Positions 1-6,999 of a DNA stretch of 7,885 bases are shown piece after piece. Positions within the stretch are counted from its first letter, which is position 1. The number at the start of each line of letters is the position of its first letter. The position numbers and the translations under genes are program-made. The DNA lies in assembly GCA_946479405.1 (NCBI GenBank), contig CAMLGD010000156.1, positions 1 through 7,885 on the forward strand, given 5' to 3'. Under the pieces are notes generated by a model. That model was not told where the DNA came from, did no database searches, and saw only the letters and a program-made list of their open reading frames with translations. The stretch is from an uncultured Vogesella sp. Its GTDB lineage: Bacteria; Pseudomonadota; Gammaproteobacteria; Burkholderiales; Chromobacteriaceae.

Positions 1-116
1 CGGGCACGCTCGTAGGCCAGCAGCCAGCTGCCGCCCAGCAAGGCCAGCGCCAGCCAGCACAGCAGCAGCATGAAAAACAGCAGCAGATGCGGCCACCGAT
101 AGCTATGCCGTATCAC
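1..116 (-). CDS. N-terminal fragment of a membrane protein (possibly a sensor/signalling protein), 3' end outside the window
   Basis: Only the first 38 codons and part of the 39th are present; the gene runs off the left edge. Translation from a GTG at 114-116 gives a short basic start (MIRHSYRWPH), then a long leucine-rich hydrophobic stretch at about residues 11-34, then a polar turn (YERAR). This is the pattern of a signal anchor or first transmembrane helix. The GTG overlaps the TGA of the response regulator (GTGA), which suggests translational coupling. A GGGA lies 9 bases upstream of the GTG and may be the ribosome-binding site. Because the gene directly follows a response regulator, a membrane histidine kinase or other sensor is a reasonable guess, but no signalling domain is visible. 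An alternative start is the ATG at codon 16, which would destroy the hydrophobic helix and lacks a ribosome-binding site. Confidence 0.6.
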   Translation of the reverse strand, partial: MIRHSYRWPHLLLFFMLLLCWLALALLGGSWLLAYERA

Positions 117-1819
117 AGCTGGAATTCCCGCTTCTGATGCTGGTCGATCAGCACGCGCCAGGCCTGCAGCAGTTTCTGGAACTTGTTGTTGGCCGGCTCC
201 ACTTCACGCACTTTCTGCAGCAACTGATGCGCGAGGTGGATGTGGCTTTCGTGCCAGCCATGGCGATGGCTCTGCGCGATCACCGCGTTGACCAGGTTGA
301 GCATCAGCTGGATGTTTTGCGGCATTTCTTCCAGCGCCTTGCGGAACAGCTCGATCGCCCGGTCGTGTTCGCCGGTCTGCGCCATGCGCACCGCCTGGTT
401 GTTCAGGTCGATGATGTCCTGCACGCTGCTGGCAATCAGCAGGCGGCCGGCATCGCCCTGCCCCACCTGGTCGAACATGGCCGACAGTTTCTGCAGCAGA
501 TCCTGGTTGTCGTGGTGATTGCGCACCAGATCGCGGGCCACCGCATCGCCCATCTCCTTCTGCCCCTGGGTGTAGCAGGCACGGGCGAACTCCAGCTTGT
601 CGTCGTCCTTGAGCTTGCTCAGCTGCCGCAGTTTATCGGCCGCCTCGTGCAGCAGCCGCTCGGCGGCCTGCTTGTTGCCGGACTGGTTCTGGATGGTGCT
701 GTCCACCACATCCGCCATCCATTCGCCTTCCGCGTTGTATTTGTAATCGCGGCGCAACGAGGCCAGGGTGCGGCTCGCCTCGGCCTTTTCATTGCAGGCC
801 AGCTGCGCACGCACCAGCGAGGCATAGTGCGCCGGGCTGCGGTGCCAGCTGGATTTGGCCAGTTCCAGCGTGGTGCTGTAGGCGCTGCGCGCCTGTACCA
901 GATCGCCGTTTTCTTCCGCCACCTGCGCCAGCACCTGGTGGCGGCGCACGGTGGCCGGGGCGATTTCGGTAGCGCGCTTGAGGATGTCCTGCGCCCGCTG
1001 CAGCTCGTGGTTGTCCTGGTACAGTTTGGCCAGCCAGTCGTAGGCTTCCATCACGCGGTCGTTTTCCACCACCACCTGCTCGAACAGCGCCAGCGCCGGC
1101 TCCACCTGGTGCAGTCCTACCAGCGCCTTGGCCATCCCCAGCTTGGCCCACGGCAGCTCCTTCACCTGCAGCACCTGCTTGTACAGCGTCTGTGCACTGT
1201 CGAAGTCGCCAATCTTCAGCGCCAGGCTGCCCTTGAGCTTCATGAAGTCGAGCGCAAACTCGCCACGTTCGACAATTTTCTTGTTGCAGGCGTCGATGGC
1301 GCCCAGGTAGTCGTGGCCCATCAGCGCCTCGTCCACCACCTTGAACGCGGCGCGGCGGCGCATCGCCACCTCCAGCCGCCGCCCCAGCTCGTCGCCGGTA
1401 AACGGCTTCAGCAGATAGCCATCCGGCGCCAGCTCGGCGGCCGAGATCACCTTGGCGGCACGGCGCTCGCCGCTGACGATCATGAACACGCAGGACTGCT
1501 TGAGCAGATTGCGCTCCTTGGCTTCCTCGTACAGGTACAGGCCATCGTTGCCGGTACCCAGATCGTAGTCGCACAGCACCACGTCGAAGTCGTAGCGCAT
1601 CATTTTCACCAGCGCGTCGCTGGCCTTGCCGGCGTACTCCACCTTCTCGGCGCCGAACGAGTTCAGCGTCATCGCCATCGCCCGCTGCATCTCCGGCACG
1701 CAATCCACCACCAGAAACATCTTCTTGGCGAACGGGTTGCTGTACTCCTGGCGGCTGGCGGAATCCCGCTGGCCGGTGATGGCATGGAAAGTGGTCGAAG
1801 GGCGCGGCTGCTGGCTCAT
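113..1819 (-). CDS. Response regulator: CheY-like receiver domain plus TPR-repeat region
   Basis: The 568-residue protein begins with a polar extension of about 33 residues. A CheY-type receiver domain follows at about 34-155: first strand MFLVVD with acidic D39, phospho-acceptor D84 in VLCDYDLG, the switch serine in IVSGE (S116), and the conserved lysine in LLKPF (K138). The remainder (about 165-560) is helical and repeat-like. The clearest TPR is at about 474-503 (NNQAVRMAQTGEHDRAIELF and following), with further TPR-like helix pairs at about 193-350. TPR arrays bind proteins, so the output is probably protein-protein contact; no DNA-binding or enzymatic output domain is visible. Receiver domains take phosphate from a histidine kinase; the partner is unknown, though the coupled downstream membrane gene is a candidate. 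The residue after D39, usually a second acid that helps bind magnesium, is cysteine (C40). The ATG at 1817-1819 has only a weak GAGA ribosome-binding site. The start lies 31 bases after the uvrD stop. Family assignment is firm; the biological role is unknown. Confidence 0.93.
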   Translation of the reverse strand: MSQQPRPSTTFHAITGQRDSASRQEYSNPFAKKMFLVVDCVPEMQRAMAMTLNSFGAEKVEYAGKASDALVKMMRYDFDVVLCDYDLGTGNDGLYLYEEAKERNLLKQSCVFMIVSGERRAAKVISAAELAPDGYLLKPFTGDELGRRLEVAMRRRAAFKVVDEALMGHDYLGAIDACNKKIVERGEFALDFMKLKGSLALKIGDFDSAQTLYKQVLQVKELPWAKLGMAKALVGLHQVEPALALFEQVVVENDRVMEAYDWLAKLYQDNHELQRAQDILKRATEIAPATVRRHQVLAQVAEENGDLVQARSAYSTTLELAKSSWHRSPAHYASLVRAQLACNEKAEASRTLASLRRDYKYNAEGEWMADVVDSTIQNQSGNKQAAERLLHEAADKLRQLSKLKDDDKLEFARACYTQGQKEMGDAVARDLVRNHHDNQDLLQKLSAMFDQVGQGDAGRLLIASSVQDIIDLNNQAVRMAQTGEHDRAIELFRKALEEMPQNIQLMLNLVNAVIAQSHRHGWHESHIHLAHQLLQKVREVEPANNKFQKLLQAWRVLIDQHQKREFQL

Positions 1820-1837
1820 GGTGCGTCTCGAGTGAAT

Positions 1838-1849
1838 AAGGTTGGCCGC
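1838..1849 (-). repeat. Intergenic copy of the GCGGCCAACCTT repeat
   Basis: On the minus strand the 31-bp gap between uvrD and the response regulator contains GCGGCCAACCTT. The identical 12-mer is found at 4065-4076 and 4780-4791, and it differs by one base from the first 12 bases of the palindrome at 7044-7061. This copy has no second half, so it is not palindromic. Function is unknown. Confidence 0.5.
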
Positions 1850-1850
1850 A

Positions 1851-4004
1851 TCAGGCCGGCGTCAGTTTGTCGGCGGCATAGCGCAGATCCAGCCACTTGA
1901 TGCCGTGCTCGGCAAAATTGATCTGCAAGCGCACGTCGTCACCGGCGCCTTCGGCGCTGATCACCACGCCGCTGCCAAATTTGCTATGGCTCAGCGCCTG
2001 GCCGATACGCCAGCCGGCAAGCGAGCTGTTGCGCACAAACGCCGGCGCCGGCTCGTCCTGCCAGGCAGCGCGACGCGGCGCGGCTGTTTTTACCGTAGCA
2101 GATAAGTGTTGTAACAGTTCTGCCGGTACTTCGTCGACAAAACGCGAGCGGATCGGGTAGCGGCTCTGGCCATGCAACATACGGCTCTGCGCCGAGGAAA
2201 AGTACAAACGCTTGCGCGCACGGGTAATGGCCACGTACATCAGCCGGCGCTCTTCCTGCAGCCCCTTGCTGTCGCTGAAGCTGTTCTCGTGCGGAAACAG
2301 GCCTTCTTCCAGCCCGCCGATGAACACCGCATCGAACTCCAGCCCCTTGGAGGCATGCACCGTCATCAGCTGCAGCGCGTCCTCGCTGGCATCGGCCTGA
2401 TGGTCGCCGGCTTCTAGGCTGGCCTGGGTCAGGAACTCCACCACCGCCAGCTCCGGCTCGTGCGGCAGGAAACCCAGCGCGGCGTTGACCAGTTCGTCCA
2501 GGTTGGCCAGCCGTTCCTCGCCTTCCTTGCGGTCGGCTTCGTACATGGCGCGCAGGCCGGAATCGTCCACCACCAGGCTGATCTTCTCCGCCAGCGACAA
2601 ATGCTCGCAGCGGGCGCGCAGTTTTTCCACCAGCAGCACGAATTCCGCCACCTTGCCGCCGGTGCGGCCAGTGCCGGCACCGCAGGCGGCCTGCCACAGG
2701 CTGATGCCGCGCTCGCGGCTGGCGGTCTGCAGGTTTTCCACTGTGCGCGCGCCGATGCCGCGCGCCGGCACATTGATCACCCGCAGCAGTGCGTTGTCGT
2801 CGTCCGGGTTGATCGCCAGCCGCAGATAGGCCAGCGCGTGCTTGATTTCCTGGCGCTCGAAGAAGCGCAAGCCACCGTAGATGCGGTAGGCGACGCCAGC
2901 CTGCACCAGCACGTGTTCCAGGATGCGCGACTGCGCGTTGGAGCGGTACAGCACCGCCATGTCGGACAAGTTCCAGCCGTCGCGCACCAGCGACTTCACC
3001 TCGTCGACGATGAACTGCGCCTCTTCGCCATCGCTGAAGCCTTCGAACACGCGGATCGGATCGCCGCTACCGGCATCGGTCCACAGCTGTTTGCCAAGAC
3101 GGCCGTCGTTGTGTTCGATCAGCGCGTTGGCCGCATCCAGGATGGTGCCGGCGGAGCGGTAGTTCTGTTCCAGCCGGATCGGCGCGCTGATGCCGTAGTC
3201 GCGCAGCAGTGCATGCATATTGCCGACTTCGGCGCCGCGGAAGGCGTAGATGGACTGGTCGTCGTCGCCGACCGCAAACAGCGCGTTGTCGCTGCCGGCC
3301 AGCAGCTTGAGCCAGGCGTACTGCAGGCGGTTGGTATCCTGGAACTCGTCCACCAGCACGTGGCGGAAACGCTCGCGGTAATGTGCGGCCAACGCCTCGT
3401 TGCGCGACAGCAGCTCGTAGCTGCGCAGCAACAGCTCGGCAAAATCGGCCACCCCTTCGCGGTTGCACTGCGCATCGTAGGCGGCGTACAGCTCGATCAG
3501 CTTGGCCTCGTACGGATTCATCGGTGCCGGGATGGCATGTGCGCGCACGCCGGCCTCCTTGTTGCCGTTGATGAACTGCTGCACCGCCTTGGGCGGGAAT
3601 TTCTCGTCCGACACATCCAGCGCCTTCAGCAGCCGCTTGATGGCGGACTGCTGCTCGCCGGAATCCAGAATCTGGAAGGTCTGCGGCAGGCCGGCATCGC
3701 GGTAGTGAATGCGCAACAGGCGGTTGCACAGGCCGTGGAAGGTGCCGATCCACATGGTCTTGACGTTGACCGGAATCATCGCCGCCAGCCGGGTCTGCAT
3801 TTCGCGCGCCGCCTTGTTGGTGAAGGTCACCGCCAGCACGCCGGCCGGGCTGGCCTGGCCGGTGGACAACAGCCAGGCGATGCGGGTGGTCAGCACCCGC
3901 GTCTTGCCGCTGCCGGCGCCAGCCAGCACCAGCGCGCTCTTGGCGGGCCAGGTGACGGCGGAGAGTTGTTCGGGATTAAGGCCGGCTAACAGCTTGTCGT
4001 TCAT
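1851..4004 (-). CDS. uvrD: ATP-dependent DNA helicase II UvrD (superfamily 1A, 3'-5')
   Basis: This 717-residue protein has the full UvrD/Rep/PcrA motif set in order. Q motif LNPEQ at 9-13; Walker A AGAGSGKT at 28-35; Ia VTFTNKAAREM at 59-69; Ib IGTFHGLC at 86-93; motif II VDEFQDTN at 218-225; III GDDDQSIYAFRG at 246-257; IV LEQNYRS at 278-284; V LMTVHASKGLEFD at 546-558; VI MYVAITRAR at 589-597. The C-terminal segment at about 665-714 (IGQALSHSKFGSGVV to IKWLDLRYA) is the small Tudor-like module found in UvrD and PcrA, which favours UvrD over Rep. By family, it unwinds DNA by ATP hydrolysis in nucleotide excision and mismatch repair in the cytoplasm. No motif residue is missing. I chose the ATG at 4002-4004 because family members start a few residues before the Q motif. 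An in-frame GTG at 4035-4037 would add 11 residues (728 in total) but lies upstream of the start point implied by the possible -10 at 4038-4043. No clear ribosome-binding site precedes the chosen ATG. Confidence 0.97.
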   Translation of the reverse strand: MNDKLLAGLNPEQLSAVTWPAKSALVLAGAGSGKTRVLTTRIAWLLSTGQASPAGVLAVTFTNKAAREMQTRLAAMIPVNVKTMWIGTFHGLCNRLLRIHYRDAGLPQTFQILDSGEQQSAIKRLLKALDVSDEKFPPKAVQQFINGNKEAGVRAHAIPAPMNPYEAKLIELYAAYDAQCNREGVADFAELLLRSYELLSRNEALAAHYRERFRHVLVDEFQDTNRLQYAWLKLLAGSDNALFAVGDDDQSIYAFRGAEVGNMHALLRDYGISAPIRLEQNYRSAGTILDAANALIEHNDGRLGKQLWTDAGSGDPIRVFEGFSDGEEAQFIVDEVKSLVRDGWNLSDMAVLYRSNAQSRILEHVLVQAGVAYRIYGGLRFFERQEIKHALAYLRLAINPDDDNALLRVINVPARGIGARTVENLQTASRERGISLWQAACGAGTGRTGGKVAEFVLLVEKLRARCEHLSLAEKISLVVDDSGLRAMYEADRKEGEERLANLDELVNAALGFLPHEPELAVVEFLTQASLEAGDHQADASEDALQLMTVHASKGLEFDAVFIGGLEEGLFPHENSFSDSKGLQEERRLMYVAITRARKRLYFSSAQSRMLHGQSRYPIRSRFVDEVPAELLQHLSATVKTAAPRRAAWQDEPAPAFVRNSSLAGWRIGQALSHSKFGSGVVISAEGAGDDVRLQINFAEHGIKWLDLRYAADKLTPA

Positions 4005-4037
4005 GGGGGCACGGGCAGGTGGAAACGTAATCGCCAC

Positions 4038-4043
4038 ATTCTA
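4038..4043 (-). promoter_or_regulatory. Possible -10 element of a uvrD promoter
   Basis: The minus strand reads GTGTAGAAT here, with TAGAAT differing from the sigma-70 -10 consensus by one base. Transcription would start about 27 bases before the uvrD ATG at 4004. No convincing -35 hexamer is found 16-18 bases upstream, so this is only a candidate. Confidence 0.25.
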
Positions 4044-4064
4044 CACCAGCCCCCACAGCCGCCC

Positions 4065-4076
4065 GCGGCCAACCTT
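4065..4076 (+). repeat. Intergenic copy of the GCGGCCAACCTT repeat
   Basis: This copy sits in the 84-bp gap between the isochorismatase-like gene and uvrD. The same 12-mer occurs at 4780-4791 and, on the other strand, at 1838-1849. The sequence after it (GGGG) departs from the palindromic form seen at 7044-7061. On the minus strand the repeat falls inside a modest inverted pair, CCCCA (4076-4080) and TGGGG, which could make a weak hairpin before uvrD. Confidence 0.5.
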
Positions 4077-4088
4077 GGGGAGGCAGGC

Positions 4089-4688
4089 TCAAGCCAGCAG
4101 CGCCAGCGCCGCGTCGCTGCTGATAACCTGTGCATATTCGCCCTGCAAGTTGGCCAGCGCCATGGCATGCACCTCCTGCGCACTGCGCAGCACGCCGTCG
4201 AAGTCGGTCTTGGCGTAGGCGTAACAGCCATCGGCCACCACCAGGGTTTCGAAACCAAGATTGCCGGCGGTGCGGGCACTGGCCTCCACCGAGTTGTTGG
4301 TGCTGACCCCGGTGATAACGATGCGCTGGATGCCGCGTACGCGCAGCCAGCGTTCCAGCTGACTGTGAATGAAGGCATCCGGCACGTTCTTTTCCTGCAC
4401 ATGCTCGCCAGGCTGGGGTTGCAGTTCCGGCTGGAACTCGGCGCCATCCTGCCCCGGCCAGAATGGCGAGCCAGGCGTCAGCGACATATGCCGCACATGT
4501 ACCACCGGCTGCTTTGCCGCCCGCCATGCATGCAGCAGGCGCAACATGGTGCCCTCGGCATGCGGGTTGTTACGCGATTCGGCCGGCATGCGACGCATGC
4601 CCTGCTGCATGTCGATGATGAGAAGTGCGACCGGCGGCGGGAAAACGGGGACGATCATGGCGCAGGTCCGTGGAGAACGAACACGCAT
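4089..4688 (-). CDS. Isochorismatase-family (cysteine hydrolase fold) protein with Ser at the Cys position
   Basis: The 199-residue protein has the alpha/beta fold of isochorismatase and nicotinamidase-like hydrolases. The first strand carries the catalytic aspartate, ALLIIDMQQG (D26). The expected lysine is in QEKNVPDAF (K100). The nucleophile region reads GVSTNNSVEAS (127-137). In thiol-dependent family members this is typically G-x-x-T-x-x-C-V, so serine 133 takes the place of the nucleophilic cysteine. Known relatives hydrolyse amides, ureas or the isochorismate enol ether, and some (PhzD) work without the thiol; the substrate here cannot be told. No signal peptide or membrane segment is seen, so it is probably cytoplasmic. 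The ATG at 4686-4688 has AGGG seven bases upstream. A second ATG at residue 11 (4656-4658) would give a more family-like N-terminus and is a real alternative. Neighbours (acyltransferase upstream, uvrD downstream) do not suggest a pathway. Family confidence is high, function low. Confidence 0.9.
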   Translation of the reverse strand: MRVRSPRTCAMIVPVFPPPVALLIIDMQQGMRRMPAESRNNPHAEGTMLRLLHAWRAAKQPVVHVRHMSLTPGSPFWPGQDGAEFQPELQPQPGEHVQEKNVPDAFIHSQLERWLRVRGIQRIVITGVSTNNSVEASARTAGNLGFETLVVADGCYAYAKTDFDGVLRSAQEVHAMALANLQGEYAQVISSDAALALLA

Positions 4689-4715
4689 GCTAACACCCTG
4701 TGTTCAAATGCAACT

Positions 4716-4765
4716 ACCCACCCGGCATGTCTGCCGCATTGTCATTCATGCCGATGCAAGTGGGT
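4716..4765. repeat. Imperfect inverted repeat upstream of the isochorismatase-like gene
   Basis: CGGCATG (4723-4729) pairs with CATGCCG (4747-4753) across a 17-base loop. Outside this, ACCCAC (4716-4721) pairs with GTGGGT (4760-4765), with a bulge of six bases on one side. The element lies about 28-77 bases before the start codon of the gene at 4089-4688, so it could be an operator or a leader hairpin. Nothing in the sequence identifies a regulator. Confidence 0.35.
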
Positions 4766-4779
4766 GGAAGACAATCGCT

Positions 4780-4797
4780 GCGGCCAACCTTGACCGC
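4780..4797. repeat. Near-palindromic intergenic repeat, GCGGCCAACCTTGACCGC
   Basis: This 18-bp element lies 13 bp beyond the stop of the acyltransferase gene. It matches the perfect palindrome at 7044-7061 at 16 of 18 positions (differences at its 10th and 14th bases). Its first 12 bases are identical to the repeats at 4065-4076 and 1838-1849. Its two halves still pair at seven of nine positions. It could be a weak terminator-type hairpin on the minus strand, but no run of T follows. Confidence 0.5.
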
Positions 4798-4810
4798 GTC
4801 TGACGCCCGC

Positions 4811-6889
4811 TCAGCGCTGGCTGGCCCAGGCAAAGCTACTGGCAAAGTCCCCCGTCAGAGTACGCGCCATGCTGGCAGTGAGGTGATTCTGATCCTGATA
4901 GCGCACCAGTGCGCCATCGCTGGCATAGCAGGTGTTGGCATCGCAGAAACGGTTGATGGCATCCCAGACCCGCACATTGCGATGCTGCGCGGCGACCTGC
5001 CGCAGAATGGTCATGATGTCGCGGCGCTGCGCATCCACTTGCTGGCGGCTGATATTGCACGCGGCGGCGCCACGTCGCACGATGCACTCCGGTGCCGACA
5101 GGCGGAATTCCGGCTCCGGCGCCAGCAACACCAGCTTGAGGCCGAGCTTGCCAAGATCGGCAGCCAGTTGCTGCAGCGAGCGCTGTAGCAATTGCAGGGA
5201 GTGCGCACGATCCAGCATGCCGCTACCGGCCAGCAGCGGCCCGCTGATCGCCACCTTGCCGCTGGCATCCACCGCCACCAGGCCGGTAATGGCCGCGCTA
5301 CCCGCTACCGGCAATGCGGTATAGCCATTCCAGCGTACATTCATCAGCACGCCGGACAGGCCGTTGGCCGCCAACCGGGCCAGCTCCTGTCGCACCGCAC
5401 GTGCGTGATTGAGGCACCAGCTGCGCACCTTGCCCTCACCCACGGGCACCACATCCGGCAAGGGTGGGCAGCCGTGATACACCCGCCGCAGCACGCCCAC
5501 ACCCTGAGACTCTGCCAGTGCCTGATACATCGGAAGCGAATGGTCGGTATGCGAGTCGCCCCATGCCAATAGCCGCAATGGAGCCAGCCCGGGGCCAAAG
5601 CGGCAACGGGCCTGCGCCGCCAGCGGCGTACCGTTTTCTGCCATCCCGCAGCCGGCCGGTATTGCCGGGCCATCGGCCTTCACCTGCAAGATGGGGCGCT
5701 GCCCCGGCCACGGGTACTTGCCCGGCAGATACATCGCGGCCGTCGCGGCCAACCATACCGCCACCGACATCGCCAGGCCGCTCCACAAGGTGGTGTTATC
5801 GCGCCCAAACCAGGCAAGGCGGCGCTGGCGGATGGGCTGCTCCAGCAGACAGTAAGTCAGCCATGCCAGCAACAAGGACAGGCCGCCGCCCAACAGCGCA
5901 TCGCGCATCAGTTCGCGTTCGCCCACCCCATAGCTGCGCCCCAGTGCCAGCAGCGGCTGATGCCACAAATACCAGCAGTAGGACAGCAGGCCCAGCGCAG
6001 TCATCACCCGCGCCGACAGCAAACGGCTGACGGCATTGGCCGGCGACAGTGCGCCAGCAGCAATCAACAACAGGCTACCCGCCACCGGCAGCCACGCCGC
6101 CCACCCCGGAAACACCATGTGCCGTTCATCAAACAGCATGATGCTGCCAACGGTGACCATCACCCCCAGCCCACCCAGCAGCAGCCCCAGCCCGCCTTCG
6201 CTGCGCCAACGCGCCATTGGTGCCAGCGCCAGCAGGCCACCAGCGGCAAACTCCCATGCCCGTGCCGGCATCAGGTAAAAGGCACGTGGCATGTCCTGCC
6301 AGGAAAGATACAGACACAGTCCGAACGACAGCAGCAGCACCGCGGCCAGCGTGATGCGCAAAGCCTGCAGGCTGCCATGCCCCAGTCGCCATGCGGCCAC
6401 CATCAACAGCGGCCATAGCAGGTAGTACTGCTCTTCCACCGCCAGCGACCAGGTATGCAGCAGCGGCTTCAGGTCGGTGGCCGAATTGAAATAATCGAAC
6501 GCGTGCTTGAGAAAATGATGGTTGGCCGAAATGGTCACCACCGCACGGGCTTCCCGTCCCAGGTTATTGGCCGCTTCCGGCAACAGCACCACATAGCCCG
6601 CCAGCAAGGTACACAAGGTGACCAGCACCAGCGCCGGACCCAGCCGTCGAATACGGCGGGCAAAGAAGGCGGCAAAGCGTACCCGACCGTGCTGCAGGAT
6701 CTCCTGCTGCAGCAGGCCGGTGATCAGGTAGCCGGAAATCACGAAGAAGATGTCCACCCCGACAAAGCCGCCGCGAAAACCGGGCACCCCGATGTGATAG
6801 GCAATGACAGCCAGTACGGCAATGGCGCGCAGGCCATCGATATCGGCACGATAAGCCGCCGAAGCGGCAGGACGGGGAAAGGCCAGCAT
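4811..6889 (-). CDS. OafA/YrhL-type membrane O-acyltransferase with C-terminal SGNH domain
   Basis: The 692-residue protein starts with the acyltransferase-3 signature YRADIDGLRAIAVLAVIAYH (residues 13-32, with the family's essential histidine at 32). It continues GGFVGVDIFFVISGYL, an arginine-rich RRIRRL loop (78-83), and LLHTWSLAVEEQYYL (143-157). About ten membrane helices fill residues 21-350, and an eleventh at about 368-388 leads to a large extracytoplasmic domain. That domain has the SGNH hydrolase motifs: GDSH (444-447, nucleophile serine) and a late D-x-x-H (D666, H669). In this family the membrane part moves an acyl group, often acetyl, across the inner membrane, and the SGNH part transfers it to a sugar of O-antigen, exopolysaccharide or peptidoglycan. 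The acceptor here is unknown, as no polysaccharide genes are adjacent. I chose the ATG at 6887-6889 because the domain begins 12 residues later. An upstream ATG at 6968-6970 would add 27 residues (719 in total) that look unlike the family and would overlap a possible promoter at 6949-6954. It appears to be a single-gene unit. Confidence 0.95.
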   Translation of the reverse strand: MLAFPRPAASAAYRADIDGLRAIAVLAVIAYHIGVPGFRGGFVGVDIFFVISGYLITGLLQQEILQHGRVRFAAFFARRIRRLGPALVLVTLCTLLAGYVVLLPEAANNLGREARAVVTISANHHFLKHAFDYFNSATDLKPLLHTWSLAVEEQYYLLWPLLMVAAWRLGHGSLQALRITLAAVLLLSFGLCLYLSWQDMPRAFYLMPARAWEFAAGGLLALAPMARWRSEGGLGLLLGGLGVMVTVGSIMLFDERHMVFPGWAAWLPVAGSLLLIAAGALSPANAVSRLLSARVMTALGLLSYCWYLWHQPLLALGRSYGVGERELMRDALLGGGLSLLLAWLTYCLLEQPIRQRRLAWFGRDNTTLWSGLAMSVAVWLAATAAMYLPGKYPWPGQRPILQVKADGPAIPAGCGMAENGTPLAAQARCRFGPGLAPLRLLAWGDSHTDHSLPMYQALAESQGVGVLRRVYHGCPPLPDVVPVGEGKVRSWCLNHARAVRQELARLAANGLSGVLMNVRWNGYTALPVAGSAAITGLVAVDASGKVAISGPLLAGSGMLDRAHSLQLLQRSLQQLAADLGKLGLKLVLLAPEPEFRLSAPECIVRRGAAACNISRQQVDAQRRDIMTILRQVAAQHRNVRVWDAINRFCDANTCYASDGALVRYQDQNHLTASMARTLTGDFASSFAWASQR

Positions 6890-6948
6890 ATTGGAACCGG
6901 TAAGCAGGTAGGCGCCAAGCGGTGATCGCCTGTAGCGCAAAGTGTCGG

Positions 6949-6954
6949 ATTTTA
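6949..6954 (-). promoter_or_regulatory. Possible -10 element for the acyltransferase gene
   Basis: The minus strand reads GTGTAAAAT, with TAAAAT one base from the sigma-70 consensus, in a locally A/T-rich spot between the hairpin at 7000-7025 and the ATG at 6889. No good -35 hexamer sits at the usual spacing. If real, transcription starts near 6942, which rules out the ATG at 6970. Confidence 0.25.
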
Positions 6955-6999
6955 CACATTGCGGATACATAGTGCCGCGTCACCCGCCCAACACGCACC

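Noticed and set aside
59..85. Clustered CAG triplets resembling a triplet-repeat tract.
   Set aside because: They are leucine CTG codons of the membrane helix on the minus strand, interrupted and explained by coding sequence.
789..1703. A 304-codon minus-strand frame inside the response regulator gene.
   Set aside because: It is an out-of-frame, Arg/Gly/Ala-rich shadow. The overlapping frame has coherent domain structure and conserved active-site residues.
137..1900. A 587-codon open frame on the plus strand opposite the response regulator.
   Set aside because: It is an antisense shadow caused by G/C-rich third codon positions. Its translation is a His/Gln/Val/Leu-rich mixture with no domain, while the opposite strand encodes a clear receiver-TPR protein.
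2460..3989. A 509-codon open frame on the plus strand opposite uvrD.
   Set aside because: The minus strand encodes all UvrD motifs across the same region. The plus-strand product is compositionally odd and matches nothing recognisable.
4035..4037. GTG as the uvrD start (728 residues).
   Set aside because: The 11 extra residues are not family-like, and a possible -10 hexamer abuts this codon. The ATG at 4002-4004 fits the usual distance to the Q motif, though it lacks a clear ribosome-binding site, so some doubt remains.
6968..6970. ATG as the acyltransferase start (719 residues).
   Set aside because: The 27 extra residues show no family similarity and overlap a possible promoter. The ATG at 6887-6889 starts close to the conserved domain.
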